Under the pieces are notes generated by a model. It had not been told where the DNA came from and made no database searches. It saw only the letters and a program-made list of their open reading frames with translations. Positions 1 to 6,817 of a stretch of 39,605 bases of DNA are shown in pieces; position 1 is the first letter of the stretch; the number at the start of each line of letters is the position of its first letter. The stretch lies in the NCBI GenBank assembly GCA_028713995.1, contig JAQTNF010000037.1, positions 1 through 39,605 on the forward strand. The letters are read 5' to 3'. The DNA is from Deltaproteobacteria bacterium. Its GTDB lineage: Bacteria; Myxococcota_A; Polyangia; JAAYKL01. Position numbers and translations under genes: made by a program.

Positions 1-178
1 GCGCGCGACCGCCGTCTACGCACGCGGCCGGATCGGTCGGCATGGGCGTCCCTGAGCTCTCGGCTCCGGAGTCCTCACCGCAGCGCGCCGCGCAGGCGGT
101 GAGCAGGGCCGCAACGAGGATCGTCGGTGCGGTGGTGCGGCCGGGCGGGGACCAGCGGCAGAGGTTTCGGGGACTCAT
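1..178 (-). CDS. Putative lipoprotein, 5' part only
   Basis: An open frame runs leftward off the window edge. It begins MSPRNLCRWSPPG and continues into a hydrophobic stretch (ILVAALLTAC) that ends in a lipobox-like LTAC, followed by a polar, Ser/Gly/Pro-rich segment with further Cys. This looks like the N-terminus of an exported lipoprotein, but no domain can be named from about 59 residues. The start is uncertain. The ATG at 178 lies about 13 bases from an AGGAG, while an ATG at 189, better placed for that site, opens a four-codon frame (MRPR-stop) whose TGA overlaps the 178 ATG. An in-frame GTG also exists at 193. The gene is divergent from the TPR-PEGA gene. Confidence 0.5.
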   Translation of the reverse strand, partial: MSPRNLCRWSPPGRTTAPTILVAALLTACAARCGEDSGAESSGTPMPTDPAACVDGGRA

Positions 179-207
179 CGGGGTCTCATCCACTCCTTTT
201 GTCACGG

Positions 208-246
208 ATCGATTGTAATCTTTTTCCTCCCCTTTATAATCGATTG
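208..246 (+). promoter_or_regulatory. Divergent promoter region with ATCGATTG repeats
   Basis: In a very A/T-rich patch within GC-rich DNA, TTGTAA (213-218) and a perfect TATAAT (235-240) are 16 bases apart, pointing at the TPR-PEGA gene. The 8-base word ATCGATTG occurs at 208-215 and again at 239-246, 31 bases apart (about three helical turns), overlapping both promoter boxes. On the minus strand TACAAT (217-212) could serve the leftward lipoprotein gene. The promoter is read directly from the sequence; the operator role of the repeat is inference. Confidence 0.5.
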
Positions 247-316
247 GAAGCTTTTTCGGCCAAGGAGCGGGCGGATGAGCTCGTCAACGGCTGGCCGGGA
301 GATGGGAGTTTTGAAC

Positions 317-1246
317 ATGCGTCTCGTATGCACGGCGGTCCTTCTTGCCGTGGCGCTCGCCGGAGGGACAGCCCTCGCCGACGCCAAGCAGCATTTCCTG
401 GCGGGTAACGACTACTACACGCAGGGCAGGTACCAGAAGGCGGTCGACGAGTTCCAGGAGGCCTACCGGCTCGATCCGCGGCCGCTGCTCCTCTACAACA
501 TCGCCCAGACCTGGGAGAAGCTCGGCGAGCTCGACAAGGCGGTCGACGCCTTCAAGCGCTTCCTCGCGGCGGATCCGAACAATGAAGACAAGGCCACCAT
601 CGAGTCCAAGATCGCGAGCCTGGAGGAGCGACTCACGGCCACGGGTATCGTCATCACCTCCGCCGAGGACGGCGCCGCGATCAAGGTGGACGGAAAGGAC
701 AAGGGCATGACGCCGCAGGACGGCGTGATCCGCCTCTCGGTGGGGCCGCATAAGATCGTCGTTTCCAAGAAAGGCTTCAAGGATTTCGTGATGAGCGTGG
801 CCGTGGCCGCCGGCCAGGGCACGCCCGTGGAAGTGACGCTGGAACCGGGGGAGGCTACGCCTTCCGCGGTCGGACCCGAACTCGCAGAACAGAAGCCGGG
901 TGGGCCCTCGGAACCCGGCAAGCAGCCCGAGCCGGTCAAGGAGGACCAGACCGGCATCACGGCCATGGACGTGGTTCCGTGGGCCATCTGTGGTGTCGGC
1001 GCGGCCGCGGCCGTGGTGGGTTGGGGCGTGCTCGGCGGCATGGCCTTGTCGGCCGGCGATCACGATCAGGCGGTCATCGCGGACATCATCGGCGCTTCCG
1101 GCGCGGTGGTGGCCGCGGCCGGCGCGGGCTGGGGCATCTACAACCTGGTGTCGGGCGGGTCGGAGTCCAATCCGGGGACCATCGCGGCCGTGGCTCCGGT
1201 CGTTGGCCCGCACGCCGCCTATGTCTCGGCGGCCGTGGCCTTCTAG
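317..1246 (+). CDS. TPR-PEGA exported protein
   Basis: A 309-residue protein with an N-terminal signal peptide (about residues 1-21, ending ALA-D). Tetratricopeptide-type helices follow at about 24-105 (pattern with DYYTQGRYQKAVDEFQEAY and ELDKAVDAFKRF). A PEGA domain at about 108-177 contains DGAAIKVDGKDKG. After it come a Pro/Glu-rich linker and a C-terminal Ala/Gly-rich hydrophobic region (about 217-280) that may hold two membrane segments. PEGA-TPR proteins are common in Myxococcota and related groups, where they are surface-associated; no specific job can be given. The start at 317 is preferred over 302 or 275 because GGGAG lies eight bases upstream and the signal peptide then has a normal length. 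Confidence 0.8.
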   Translation: MRLVCTAVLLAVALAGGTALADAKQHFLAGNDYYTQGRYQKAVDEFQEAYRLDPRPLLLYNIAQTWEKLGELDKAVDAFKRFLAADPNNEDKATIESKIASLEERLTATGIVITSAEDGAAIKVDGKDKGMTPQDGVIRLSVGPHKIVVSKKGFKDFVMSVAVAAGQGTPVEVTLEPGEATPSAVGPELAEQKPGGPSEPGKQPEPVKEDQTGITAMDVVPWAICGVGAAAAVVGWGVLGGMALSAGDHDQAVIADIIGASGAVVAAAGAGWGIYNLVSGGSESNPGTIAAVAPVVGPHAAYVSAAVAF

Positions 1247-1278
1247 CTCCCTGGGCACGGATCCTCCCCCGCCAAGCG

Positions 1279-2988
1279 ATGAAACGCTACGAAAGAGCCT
1301 TTGCGGAACTCGCGGCAAACGCATCCGGAGCGCCGGTCGACGAGATCGCCGCGCTCGTGAAGATCCCGGAGCCCGATCGCGGAGACTTCTCGCTGCCGTG
1401 CTTTTCTCTCGCCAAGAGGCTGCGCAAGAGCCCGGCCGACGTGGCGCGCGACGTGGCCGCGGCGGCCCAGGGACACCCGTTCTTTGCGTCGATCGCGGCC
1501 GTGGGGCCGTACGTGAACGCGACTTTGGATTCGGCGCGAGTCGTGGCCGAGATCGTGCCCGAGGTGCGAAGGCTCGGTGACAGGTTCGCGTGCTCCGAAG
1601 CCAGGCGCGGCGCGGCCGTGGTGATCGACTACTCGTCGCCCAACATCGCCAAGCCCCTCGGGTTCCACCACCTGCGCTCGACCATGATCGGCAACGCGCT
1701 CGCGCGCATCCACCGGGCGCTCGGGTATACGGTCGTGGGCGTGAACTTCCTCGGCGACTGGGGCAAGACCTTCGGGCTCCTGGCGGAAGCGTTCGAGCGG
1801 TGGGGCGACGCGGGGGCTCTCGAAAAGGGCGGCATCTCGTACCTGCTCGAGCTGTACGTGCGCGCCAGCCACGCGGCCAAGGACGAGCCGGGCTTCGACG
1901 ATGCGGCGCGGGCCATGTTCCTGCGCCAGGAGGAGGGAGACCCGCGTGCGATCGAGCTGTGGACCTCGTTCCGCGAGCACAGCCTGAGGGAGTTCGAGCG
2001 CATCTACCGCCGCCTCGGCGTGTCTTTCGAGCTCATCGAGGGCGAGAGCACGTACCGGGACGGCATGGAGGCCGTCATCGCCGCCATCGCCCAAAAGCCC
2101 GGCACGCGCGAGGACCAGGGCGCGCTCGTGGTGGACATGCCGTACGCCGAAGGCGAGCCGCCCATGATGCTGAAGAAGAGCGACGGCGCCACGCTGTACG
2201 CCACGCGCGACATCGCGGCGGCCATCCACCGTTTCGAGAGGTTCCATTTCGAAAAATCGCTCTACGTGGTGGGCGTGGAGCAGACGCGGCACTTCGATCA
2301 GTTGAAGCGCGCCCTTCGCGCCATGGGGCACGACTTCGCCGATCGCATGGTTCACGTGTCGTTCGGACGCGTGCAGGGCATGAGCACGCGCAAGGGCAAC
2401 GTGGTGTTCCTCGAGGAGGTGCTCGACGAGGCGCGCGAGCGGGCGCTCGCCAAGATGCGCGAGGCCGAGGCCGACCGCGAGATCGATCCCGAGGCGGTCT
2501 CGGAGCAGGTGGGCGTGGGCGGCGTGGTGTTCGGCGATCTCAAGAACCTGCGCGCGTCGGACTACACCTTCGACTGGGAGGACATCCTGAACCCCAGGGG
2601 CTTCACGGGCGTGTGCGTGCAGTACGCCCACGCGCGGTGCTGCTCGATCCTGCGCAAGGGCGGCGGCGCTCCGGGGGAGGGCGCGGCCGATCTTTCCGCG
2701 CTCGCGGCGTCCGAGGAGATCGCGCTCGTCAAGGGGATCGCCCGCATCCCCAGCGCGGTCCTGGACGCGGCGGAAGCGCTTGAGCCGTCGCGGCTGGCGC
2801 GGGCCGTGTACGAGGCGGCACACGCCTGGAACCGATACCAGCAGGCGGGCAACGCGGATCGTTCGTTGCGCGTCCTTGTCGACGGCAATCGACTGCGCCT
2901 TGCGCGGCTTGCGCTCGTGGACGCCACGCGCATCGCGCTCAGGAAGGGCCTCGATCTCCTGGGCGTGCCCACGCCCGAGGCCATGTAG
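1279..2988 (+). CDS. argS: Arginyl-tRNA synthetase
   Basis: Charges tRNA-Arg with arginine in the cytoplasm (class I aminoacyl-tRNA synthetase), 569 residues, close to the family's usual size. An N-terminal Arg-specific domain (residues 1-110) precedes the Rossmann catalytic domain with SSPNIAKP at 119-126. The HIGH-equivalent reads GFHH (128-131) instead of the usual HxGH. The KMSK-equivalent is GMSTRKGN (367-374), typical of ArgRS. The C-terminal helical anticodon-binding domain ends ALVDATRIALRKGLDLLGV, also typical. The start ATG lies 32 bases after the previous stop, without a strong ribosome site. The frame is open much further upstream, but that part is out-of-frame reading of the TPR-PEGA gene. 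The final 89 bases are repeated downstream. Confidence 0.93.
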   Translation: MKRYERAFAELAANASGAPVDEIAALVKIPEPDRGDFSLPCFSLAKRLRKSPADVARDVAAAAQGHPFFASIAAVGPYVNATLDSARVVAEIVPEVRRLGDRFACSEARRGAAVVIDYSSPNIAKPLGFHHLRSTMIGNALARIHRALGYTVVGVNFLGDWGKTFGLLAEAFERWGDAGALEKGGISYLLELYVRASHAAKDEPGFDDAARAMFLRQEEGDPRAIELWTSFREHSLREFERIYRRLGVSFELIEGESTYRDGMEAVIAAIAQKPGTREDQGALVVDMPYAEGEPPMMLKKSDGATLYATRDIAAAIHRFERFHFEKSLYVVGVEQTRHFDQLKRALRAMGHDFADRMVHVSFGRVQGMSTRKGNVVFLEEVLDEARERALAKMREAEADREIDPEAVSEQVGVGGVVFGDLKNLRASDYTFDWEDILNPRGFTGVCVQYAHARCCSILRKGGGAPGEGAADLSALAASEEIALVKGIARIPSAVLDAAEALEPSRLARAVYEAAHAWNRYQQAGNADRSLRVLVDGNRLRLARLALVDATRIALRKGLDLLGVPTPEAM

Positions 2989-2990
2989 GG
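2902..2990 (+). repeat. 89-base direct repeat, copy 1 (argS 3' end)
   Basis: The last 87 bases of argS, through its stop codon and two more bases, are identical to 4398-4486. The match begins and ends sharply (mismatches at 2901/4397 and 2991/4487). Copy 1 completes the intact argS. Confidence 0.95.
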
Positions 2991-3169
2991 CGTTTTTAAG
3001 GTTCCCCGCAGATACCTCTTCACGTGGCCGGCGACCTTGCCCGCAACCTTGCGTTCGTTCGGCCTCGATCTGAAAGAACGGACCTGCTCGCAGGTTGGCG
3101 TGCTATGATGAATGGAAAGCCTCTTCGCGTCGATCCGTGTGTGCTTGGCTGCTCGTGGAGGGATTGACC

Positions 3170-4279
3170 ATGCGCATCGGGCTCCCGATCCTCGCTTTGC
3201 TCCTCGGTATTGGTCCCGCAGCTTGCCGGAGCACGGACGACGACTCGATGAAATTTCCGGACTGCGAGGTTGGTGGCGACTCGGACGGTGATGCGGATTC
3301 GGATTCGGATGCAGATGCAGACGGGGACGGCGATACGGAGGGGTTGCCGCCCGAGTGCGTCTGCGGCCCGTTGCGGACCGTCTGGGGGACATCGGTCGAC
3401 GATGTCTGGTCCGGCGGACCGAATGGCTTCCTAACCCATTGGGATGGCGAGGGGTGGACCGACACCCAACTCGATCGACCGGAAACGATCTATGGGGTCT
3501 GGGGCTTTGCCCCAGACAGCATCTTTGCGGTCGGCGGGTTGGAGAATGGTTGTTCGGATTCCCCCCGCGCATCCGTCTTCAGGTTTGACGGCGGCGGATG
3601 GCATTCCGATTTCTCCACGACTGATGGAGGCGGACCACTCAGGGCGGCGTGGGGCAGTTCGGTGGGCAGCCTGCTGGCCGTGGGTGACGGGACCATGCTT
3701 CGGTATGACGGTTGGACTTGGTCGGGATCGGATTCCTTTATAGGGGAAAACCTAACTGGCATCTTAGGCTTTTCCGCGTTCGATGTGTTCGTTGTCGGTT
3801 GGCATGTGAGCCTTGTCATCGACGCGGAGGGATGTGCTGTGATTTTCCATTATGGTGAGGCAGGCTGGGAAGAGCAGTATCATGAGCCGGGGGGCCACCT
3901 CCTTTCGGCTGTGTGGGTCGCGTCACCGACCGCCGCGTTTGCCGTCGGGCGGCGCGGAATGATTGTCGGATACGACGGAGAGGCATGGAGCGAGATGGAC
4001 AGCGGTGTGGCAAACGATCTCAACGCAGTCTGGGGTGTCGCGGCTGACGACGTGTTCGCCGTGGGAAACGGCAGCGCGATCCTGCATTACAACGGTGTGG
4101 CGTGGACCTCGATGCATCTCGACATGAACCTCGACCTTTACGGCATCTGGGGTTTCTCGGCCTCGGAAATCTTCGCAGTCGGCGGTGCCGACTATGGCCT
4201 CGCCGATCCCTGCTCGGCCGTGGTCCTTCGATACGATGGTGCGGGCTGGAACGTCGTCCACGAGGCCGATCTGCGCTGA
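3170..4279 (+). CDS. Lipoprotein with seven-bladed WG beta-propeller
   Basis: A 369-residue exported protein. The signal peptide ends in GPAAC (Cys19, lipoprotein type). A flexible linker made almost only of Asp, Ser, Ala and Gly (about residues 35-60) is coded by near-repeated GAT/GCA codons. Seven repeats follow, each of the form [VAI]WG-x5-D[VI]FAVG ... [FY]DGxxW, which fits a seven-bladed beta-propeller. Such DSD-linker propeller lipoproteins are frequent in Myxococcota and their function is mostly unknown. GGAGG lies about seven bases before the ATG at 3170; an upstream ATG at 3095 would give a poor leader. The base composition is visibly less GC-rich than argS. The gene sits exactly between the two copies of the argS 3' end, suggesting it came in as cargo or through a duplication. 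Confidence 0.8.
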   Translation: MRIGLPILALLLGIGPAACRSTDDDSMKFPDCEVGGDSDGDADSDSDADADGDGDTEGLPPECVCGPLRTVWGTSVDDVWSGGPNGFLTHWDGEGWTDTQLDRPETIYGVWGFAPDSIFAVGGLENGCSDSPRASVFRFDGGGWHSDFSTTDGGGPLRAAWGSSVGSLLAVGDGTMLRYDGWTWSGSDSFIGENLTGILGFSAFDVFVVGWHVSLVIDAEGCAVIFHYGEAGWEEQYHEPGGHLLSAVWVASPTAAFAVGRRGMIVGYDGEAWSEMDSGVANDLNAVWGVAADDVFAVGNGSAILHYNGVAWTSMHLDMNLDLYGIWGFSASEIFAVGGADYGLADPCSAVVLRYDGAGWNVVHEADLR

Positions 4280-4588
4280 GCTCCAACGAGGATTTCTACC
4301 GCCCATTTTTGTCCAAACCGTTCGCTTCGCCTTCCTCGCCCGGCGCGAGCCCCATGACGAAGCACTGACATTTTCATTCGGCTAACACACATCGACCGCG
4401 CGGCTTGCGCTCGTGGACGCCACGCGCATCGCGCTCAGGAAGGGCCTCGATCTCCTGGGCGTGCCCACGCCCGAGGCCATGTAGGGTATTCGAGGACGAC
4501 GCCACACGGCGATTCCACGTTCGGCGAACAAGCGATATACTCAATGAGCAAGCGCGGTCGTTTTGTGCCGGACAGGAAGGTGAACGCC
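4280..4588. other. Spacer holding the argS repeat
   Basis: About 310 bases between the propeller lipoprotein gene and the DUF433 gene. It holds the second copy of the argS 3' end (4398-4486) and otherwise A/T-richer sequence in which I see no gene, clear promoter or terminator. Confidence 0.6.
4398..4486 (+). repeat. argS: 89-base direct repeat, copy 2 (orphan argS 3' end)
   Basis: An exact copy of 2902-2990, including the argS stop codon but with no argS reading frame before it. The word ATCGAC also precedes both copies (2888-2893 and 4391-4396), separated from the repeat by 8 bases in copy 1 and by one base in copy 2. It is a non-functional remnant. Confidence 0.95.
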
Positions 4589-4843
4589 ATGGTCGACGAG
4601 GGCAAGCTCATGGATCGCATCACGGTGAACCCCAAGATCTTCGGAGGCAAACCGATCGTCAGGGGGCACCGCTTGGCCGTCGAGCACGTCCTCGGCATGC
4701 TTGCGGCCGGAGATTCTCCCGAGACGATTCTCGAGGGCTATCGTTGGCTCGAGCGCGAAGACCTTCAGGCCTGTCTCATCTACGCGCGCCGTCTCGTCGG
4801 GCACGAACGCGTGGAGCCGCGTTTCGAAGAGACAGGTTCGTGA
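4589..4843 (+). CDS. DUF433 antitoxin-like protein
   Basis: An 84-residue protein of the DUF433 family (VapB-like small helix-turn-helix proteins). Its hallmark ITVNPKIFGGKPIVRGHRLAV at about 11-31 is followed by VLGMLAAGDSPETILEGY and a helix LEREDLQACLIYARRLV. It probably binds DNA and neutralises the PIN-like partner coded immediately downstream, whose GTG start overlaps its stop (GTGA). AGGAAGG lies eight bases before the ATG at 4589; an upstream ATG at 4544 would add 15 unfamiliar residues. It lies just after the orphan argS fragment, so the pair may have arrived with the rearrangement. Antitoxin function is inferred from family and pairing. Confidence 0.82.
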   Translation: MVDEGKLMDRITVNPKIFGGKPIVRGHRLAVEHVLGMLAAGDSPETILEGYRWLEREDLQACLIYARRLVGHERVEPRFEETGS

Positions 4844-5202
4844 AGGTTCTGATCGACAGTTGCGTATGGGGCGGCGCCGCGGCCGAGATCGCCGGTGCCG
4901 GCCATGATGTCGTCTCGGTCGCGGACGTCTGGGCCGAGGATCCGGGAGACGAGCAGGTCCTCAATACGGCGAGCGCGGAGGGGAGAGTGCTCGTGACTCT
5001 CGACAAGGACTTTGGGGAGCTCGCGGTCGTGCGCGGAGTGCGCCATGCCGGAATCGTGCGCCTCGTAGGCCTGGGCGCGCGGGAACAGGGCGGGCTCTGC
5101 GTGTGGGCCATCAAAGCTCACGCGGACGAGTTGGGTGACGGAGCCATCGTCACCGTGGAGCCCGGTCGGATCCGCATCCGTCCACCCGCTTCGGAAGAGT
5201 AA
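4840..5202 (+). CDS. DUF5615 PIN-like toxin
   Basis: A 120-residue PIN-like protein of the DUF5615 (Mut7-C/VapC-related) family, a putative RNase toxin. It begins MKVLIDSCVWGGAAAEI. Candidate acidic metal-binding residues are Asp6, Asp37/Glu38 (GDEQVL) and Asp55/Asp57 in LVTLDKDFGEL. The GTG start at 4840 overlaps the antitoxin stop, so the two are translationally coupled. The open frame extends upstream to 4405, but that part is the orphan argS fragment and antisense-like sequence, not protein. A C-terminal strand region (GAIVTVEPGRIRIRP) closes the domain. Toxicity is inferred from the pairing with DUF433. Confidence 0.82.
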   Translation: MKVLIDSCVWGGAAAEIAGAGHDVVSVADVWAEDPGDEQVLNTASAEGRVLVTLDKDFGELAVVRGVRHAGIVRLVGLGAREQGGLCVWAIKAHADELGDGAIVTVEPGRIRIRPPASEE

Positions 5203-5224
5203 TCGAAAACCCCGATCTGCGTGG

Positions 5225-5230
5225 TATAGT
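5225..5230 (+). promoter_or_regulatory. Possible -10 box for the carbonic-anhydrase-like gene
   Basis: TATAGT sits 44 bases before the start of the next gene. No convincing -35 box is seen at the right distance, so the promoter is weak or activator-dependent. The gene itself has an excellent ribosome site (GGGAGGTGA). Confidence 0.3.
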
Positions 5231-5273
5231 GCGGGGGAATACAGCTCGCGATCGGTGGAGCGGGAGGTGAACC

Positions 5274-6686
5274 ATGCAAAAGGCGCATGACTTTTTTCAC
5301 AAGTACCTTTCGGAGAACATCTCGGACGCGGACACGGTCGAGCGCATGCGGAACGTGATCGCCGAGTTCTCGGCCCGAGCGCCGAAGATCGTGGTCATGA
5401 AGTGCATCGACGGCCGTGTGCACGGGAGCAAGGCCAAAGGCTATCCGCCGACGACGATCCGATTCGGCCGGACCGACGGGAACATCGTCTCCCTGGACAG
5501 GAGCAACTTCTGGTTCTGGAACCGGATCGACCGCGCCGTGAAGGACGCGCACTTCAACACGCCCGAGACGCCGGCCGTATTCATCGCCTTCATGCACCAC
5601 TCGCCGAGAGGCCTGGGTTGCGCGACCCACAAATCGAACGACACCGAGGCGCTGAAGTCCGTGGAGGCCCAGGTGGCGGAGGTGCGAAAGACGTACAGCG
5701 AGACCGAGCTGTACGTCATGGGGGGCGACACGAACACCGACATCATGGCCGAGACCCTGATCTTCCCCGGGAGCTACAGGATCGATACGGAAAACGTCAT
5801 CCAGTACTGCAACCTCAAGAAGCCGCGCGATGTCTTCCACGAGTTCTTCCTGACCAACAAGCTGGATGACGTCGCGACGTCGAGGAACGTCGAGCACAAG
5901 ACGCCCGACGAGCTGCTCAAGGGGATCAATCCCGAGGTCTTCACGAACTTCCAGACCTGCCTCAACATGCAGAACTACCTCCTGCGCGAGATCACGACGA
6001 ACATCCGGAAGGACCGCGGGGACTTGAAGAGGCTCATCCGTCCGGACGTCCTCGACTACATCTTCGTCACGCTGGATCGTGTCTCGATGCCGGCGACGCT
6101 GGTCGGTCCGATCCTGTACCAGATCATCTGGAACATCACGTATGCTTTGTACCAGATCAATCTCATCGATCACTTGGGCCCCGAGGAGCTCGAGCGGCAC
6201 CTCGATCACGCCGAGGAGCTCGTGTGCTACGGCGACGGCTTCGAGACGCTGCCGCGCAACAAGGCGGTGCTCGTCAAGACGGGTCGCGGAGACGACATCG
6301 ACGCCCTGGCGGTCGCAAAGGAGGTGCTCGAGAGGAATCGGCGGCGCTACAGGCAGGACCACAAGCCGCTCGTCCATATCAACATCGAGGTCAACGGCCA
6401 GATGATGTCCTGGGACGACTTCAACGACAACGTCGGCTCCCGCATTCTCACGATGAGACGCAACGTCGACACCGTGTTCGGCGAGGAGGTGGCGATGCTG
6501 ACCTCCTATTCCTACAGGGACGAGAAGCGCTTCTATCCCGTGAAGCTCAACCAGAAGGATCCGCGCATGGCGTATCCGGCGGACATCATCTCGGAGATCA
6601 ACTCCGCGCTGAAGTTCAGCAACATTTCCATCAAGGCGCAGGAGGCCATCTACAAGGCGAGCTTCATCGGCGCGTCGAAGGTGTAG
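5274..6686 (+). CDS. Beta-carbonic-anhydrase-like protein (CsoSCA-like)
   Basis: A 470-residue soluble protein. Residues 37-125 carry the beta-class carbonic anhydrase pattern: Cys44-x-Asp46-x-Arg48 in MKCIDGRV, a glycine-rich IRFGRTDGNIV (62-72) matching the family's RNAGN loop, and His108/His109 and Cys116 in MHHSPRGLGC as remaining zinc ligands. Its length, with a long C-terminal half lacking these motifs, recalls the carboxysomal enzyme CsoSCA, but no Rubisco or shell gene is nearby. No signal peptide or membrane segment is seen. The likely reaction is CO2 hydration to bicarbonate; the substrate is not proven, and the His-to-Cys spacing (6 or 7 residues between) is unlike textbook beta enzymes. 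It lies directly upstream of the EIIA-like regulator and the Ehr-type complex, in the same direction with a 131-base gap. Confidence 0.65.
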   Translation: MQKAHDFFHKYLSENISDADTVERMRNVIAEFSARAPKIVVMKCIDGRVHGSKAKGYPPTTIRFGRTDGNIVSLDRSNFWFWNRIDRAVKDAHFNTPETPAVFIAFMHHSPRGLGCATHKSNDTEALKSVEAQVAEVRKTYSETELYVMGGDTNTDIMAETLIFPGSYRIDTENVIQYCNLKKPRDVFHEFFLTNKLDDVATSRNVEHKTPDELLKGINPEVFTNFQTCLNMQNYLLREITTNIRKDRGDLKRLIRPDVLDYIFVTLDRVSMPATLVGPILYQIIWNITYALYQINLIDHLGPEELERHLDHAEELVCYGDGFETLPRNKAVLVKTGRGDDIDALAVAKEVLERNRRRYRQDHKPLVHINIEVNGQMMSWDDFNDNVGSRILTMRRNVDTVFGEEVAMLTSYSYRDEKRFYPVKLNQKDPRMAYPADIISEINSALKFSNISIKAQEAIYKASFIGASKV

Positions 6687-6714
6687 CGCCTCCGCTCTCC
6701 CCTTTTGCGCCCGT

Positions 6715-6743
6715 CTGTTCTCGAACTGTTCTCGAACTTGACA
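6715..6743 (+). promoter_or_regulatory. Tandem 11-base repeat abutting a TTGACA box
   Basis: CTGTTCTCGAA occurs twice head to tail (6715-6725 and 6726-6736), and a perfect TTGACA (6738-6743) begins one base after the second copy. The 11-base period puts both copies on the same face of the helix, the usual layout of an activator or repressor site at a promoter. Each copy contains the imperfect palindrome TTCTCGAA. No good -10 follows (CATGGT at 17 bases matches only three positions), so activation would be needed. This is the only promoter-like sequence found for the EIIA-Ehr operon. Confidence 0.4.
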
Positions 6744-6817
6744 AGCGATAACTGGCGGTCCATGGTCCTGCCCGGCAAGCTCGACGTCGTTGTGAAGCTG
6801 CGGTTGAAGGAACACTC

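Noticed and set aside
4405-4839. An N-terminal extension of the DUF5615 toxin
   Set aside because: This frame passes through the orphan argS fragment and overlaps the DUF433 gene out of frame; the GTG at 4840 gives the family's normal start.
5274-6686. A carboxysome locus
   Set aside because: Only the CsoSCA-like protein is present; no Rubisco, shell or CsoS2 genes lie nearby.
6738-6775. A sigma-54 promoter before the EIIA gene
   Set aside because: A TGGC word exists, but no GC element lies at the required distance.
5118-6815. A 565-codon minus-strand frame over the carbonic-anhydrase-like gene
   Set aside because: Low-complexity composition, no start context, and the plus-strand gene has clear family motifs.
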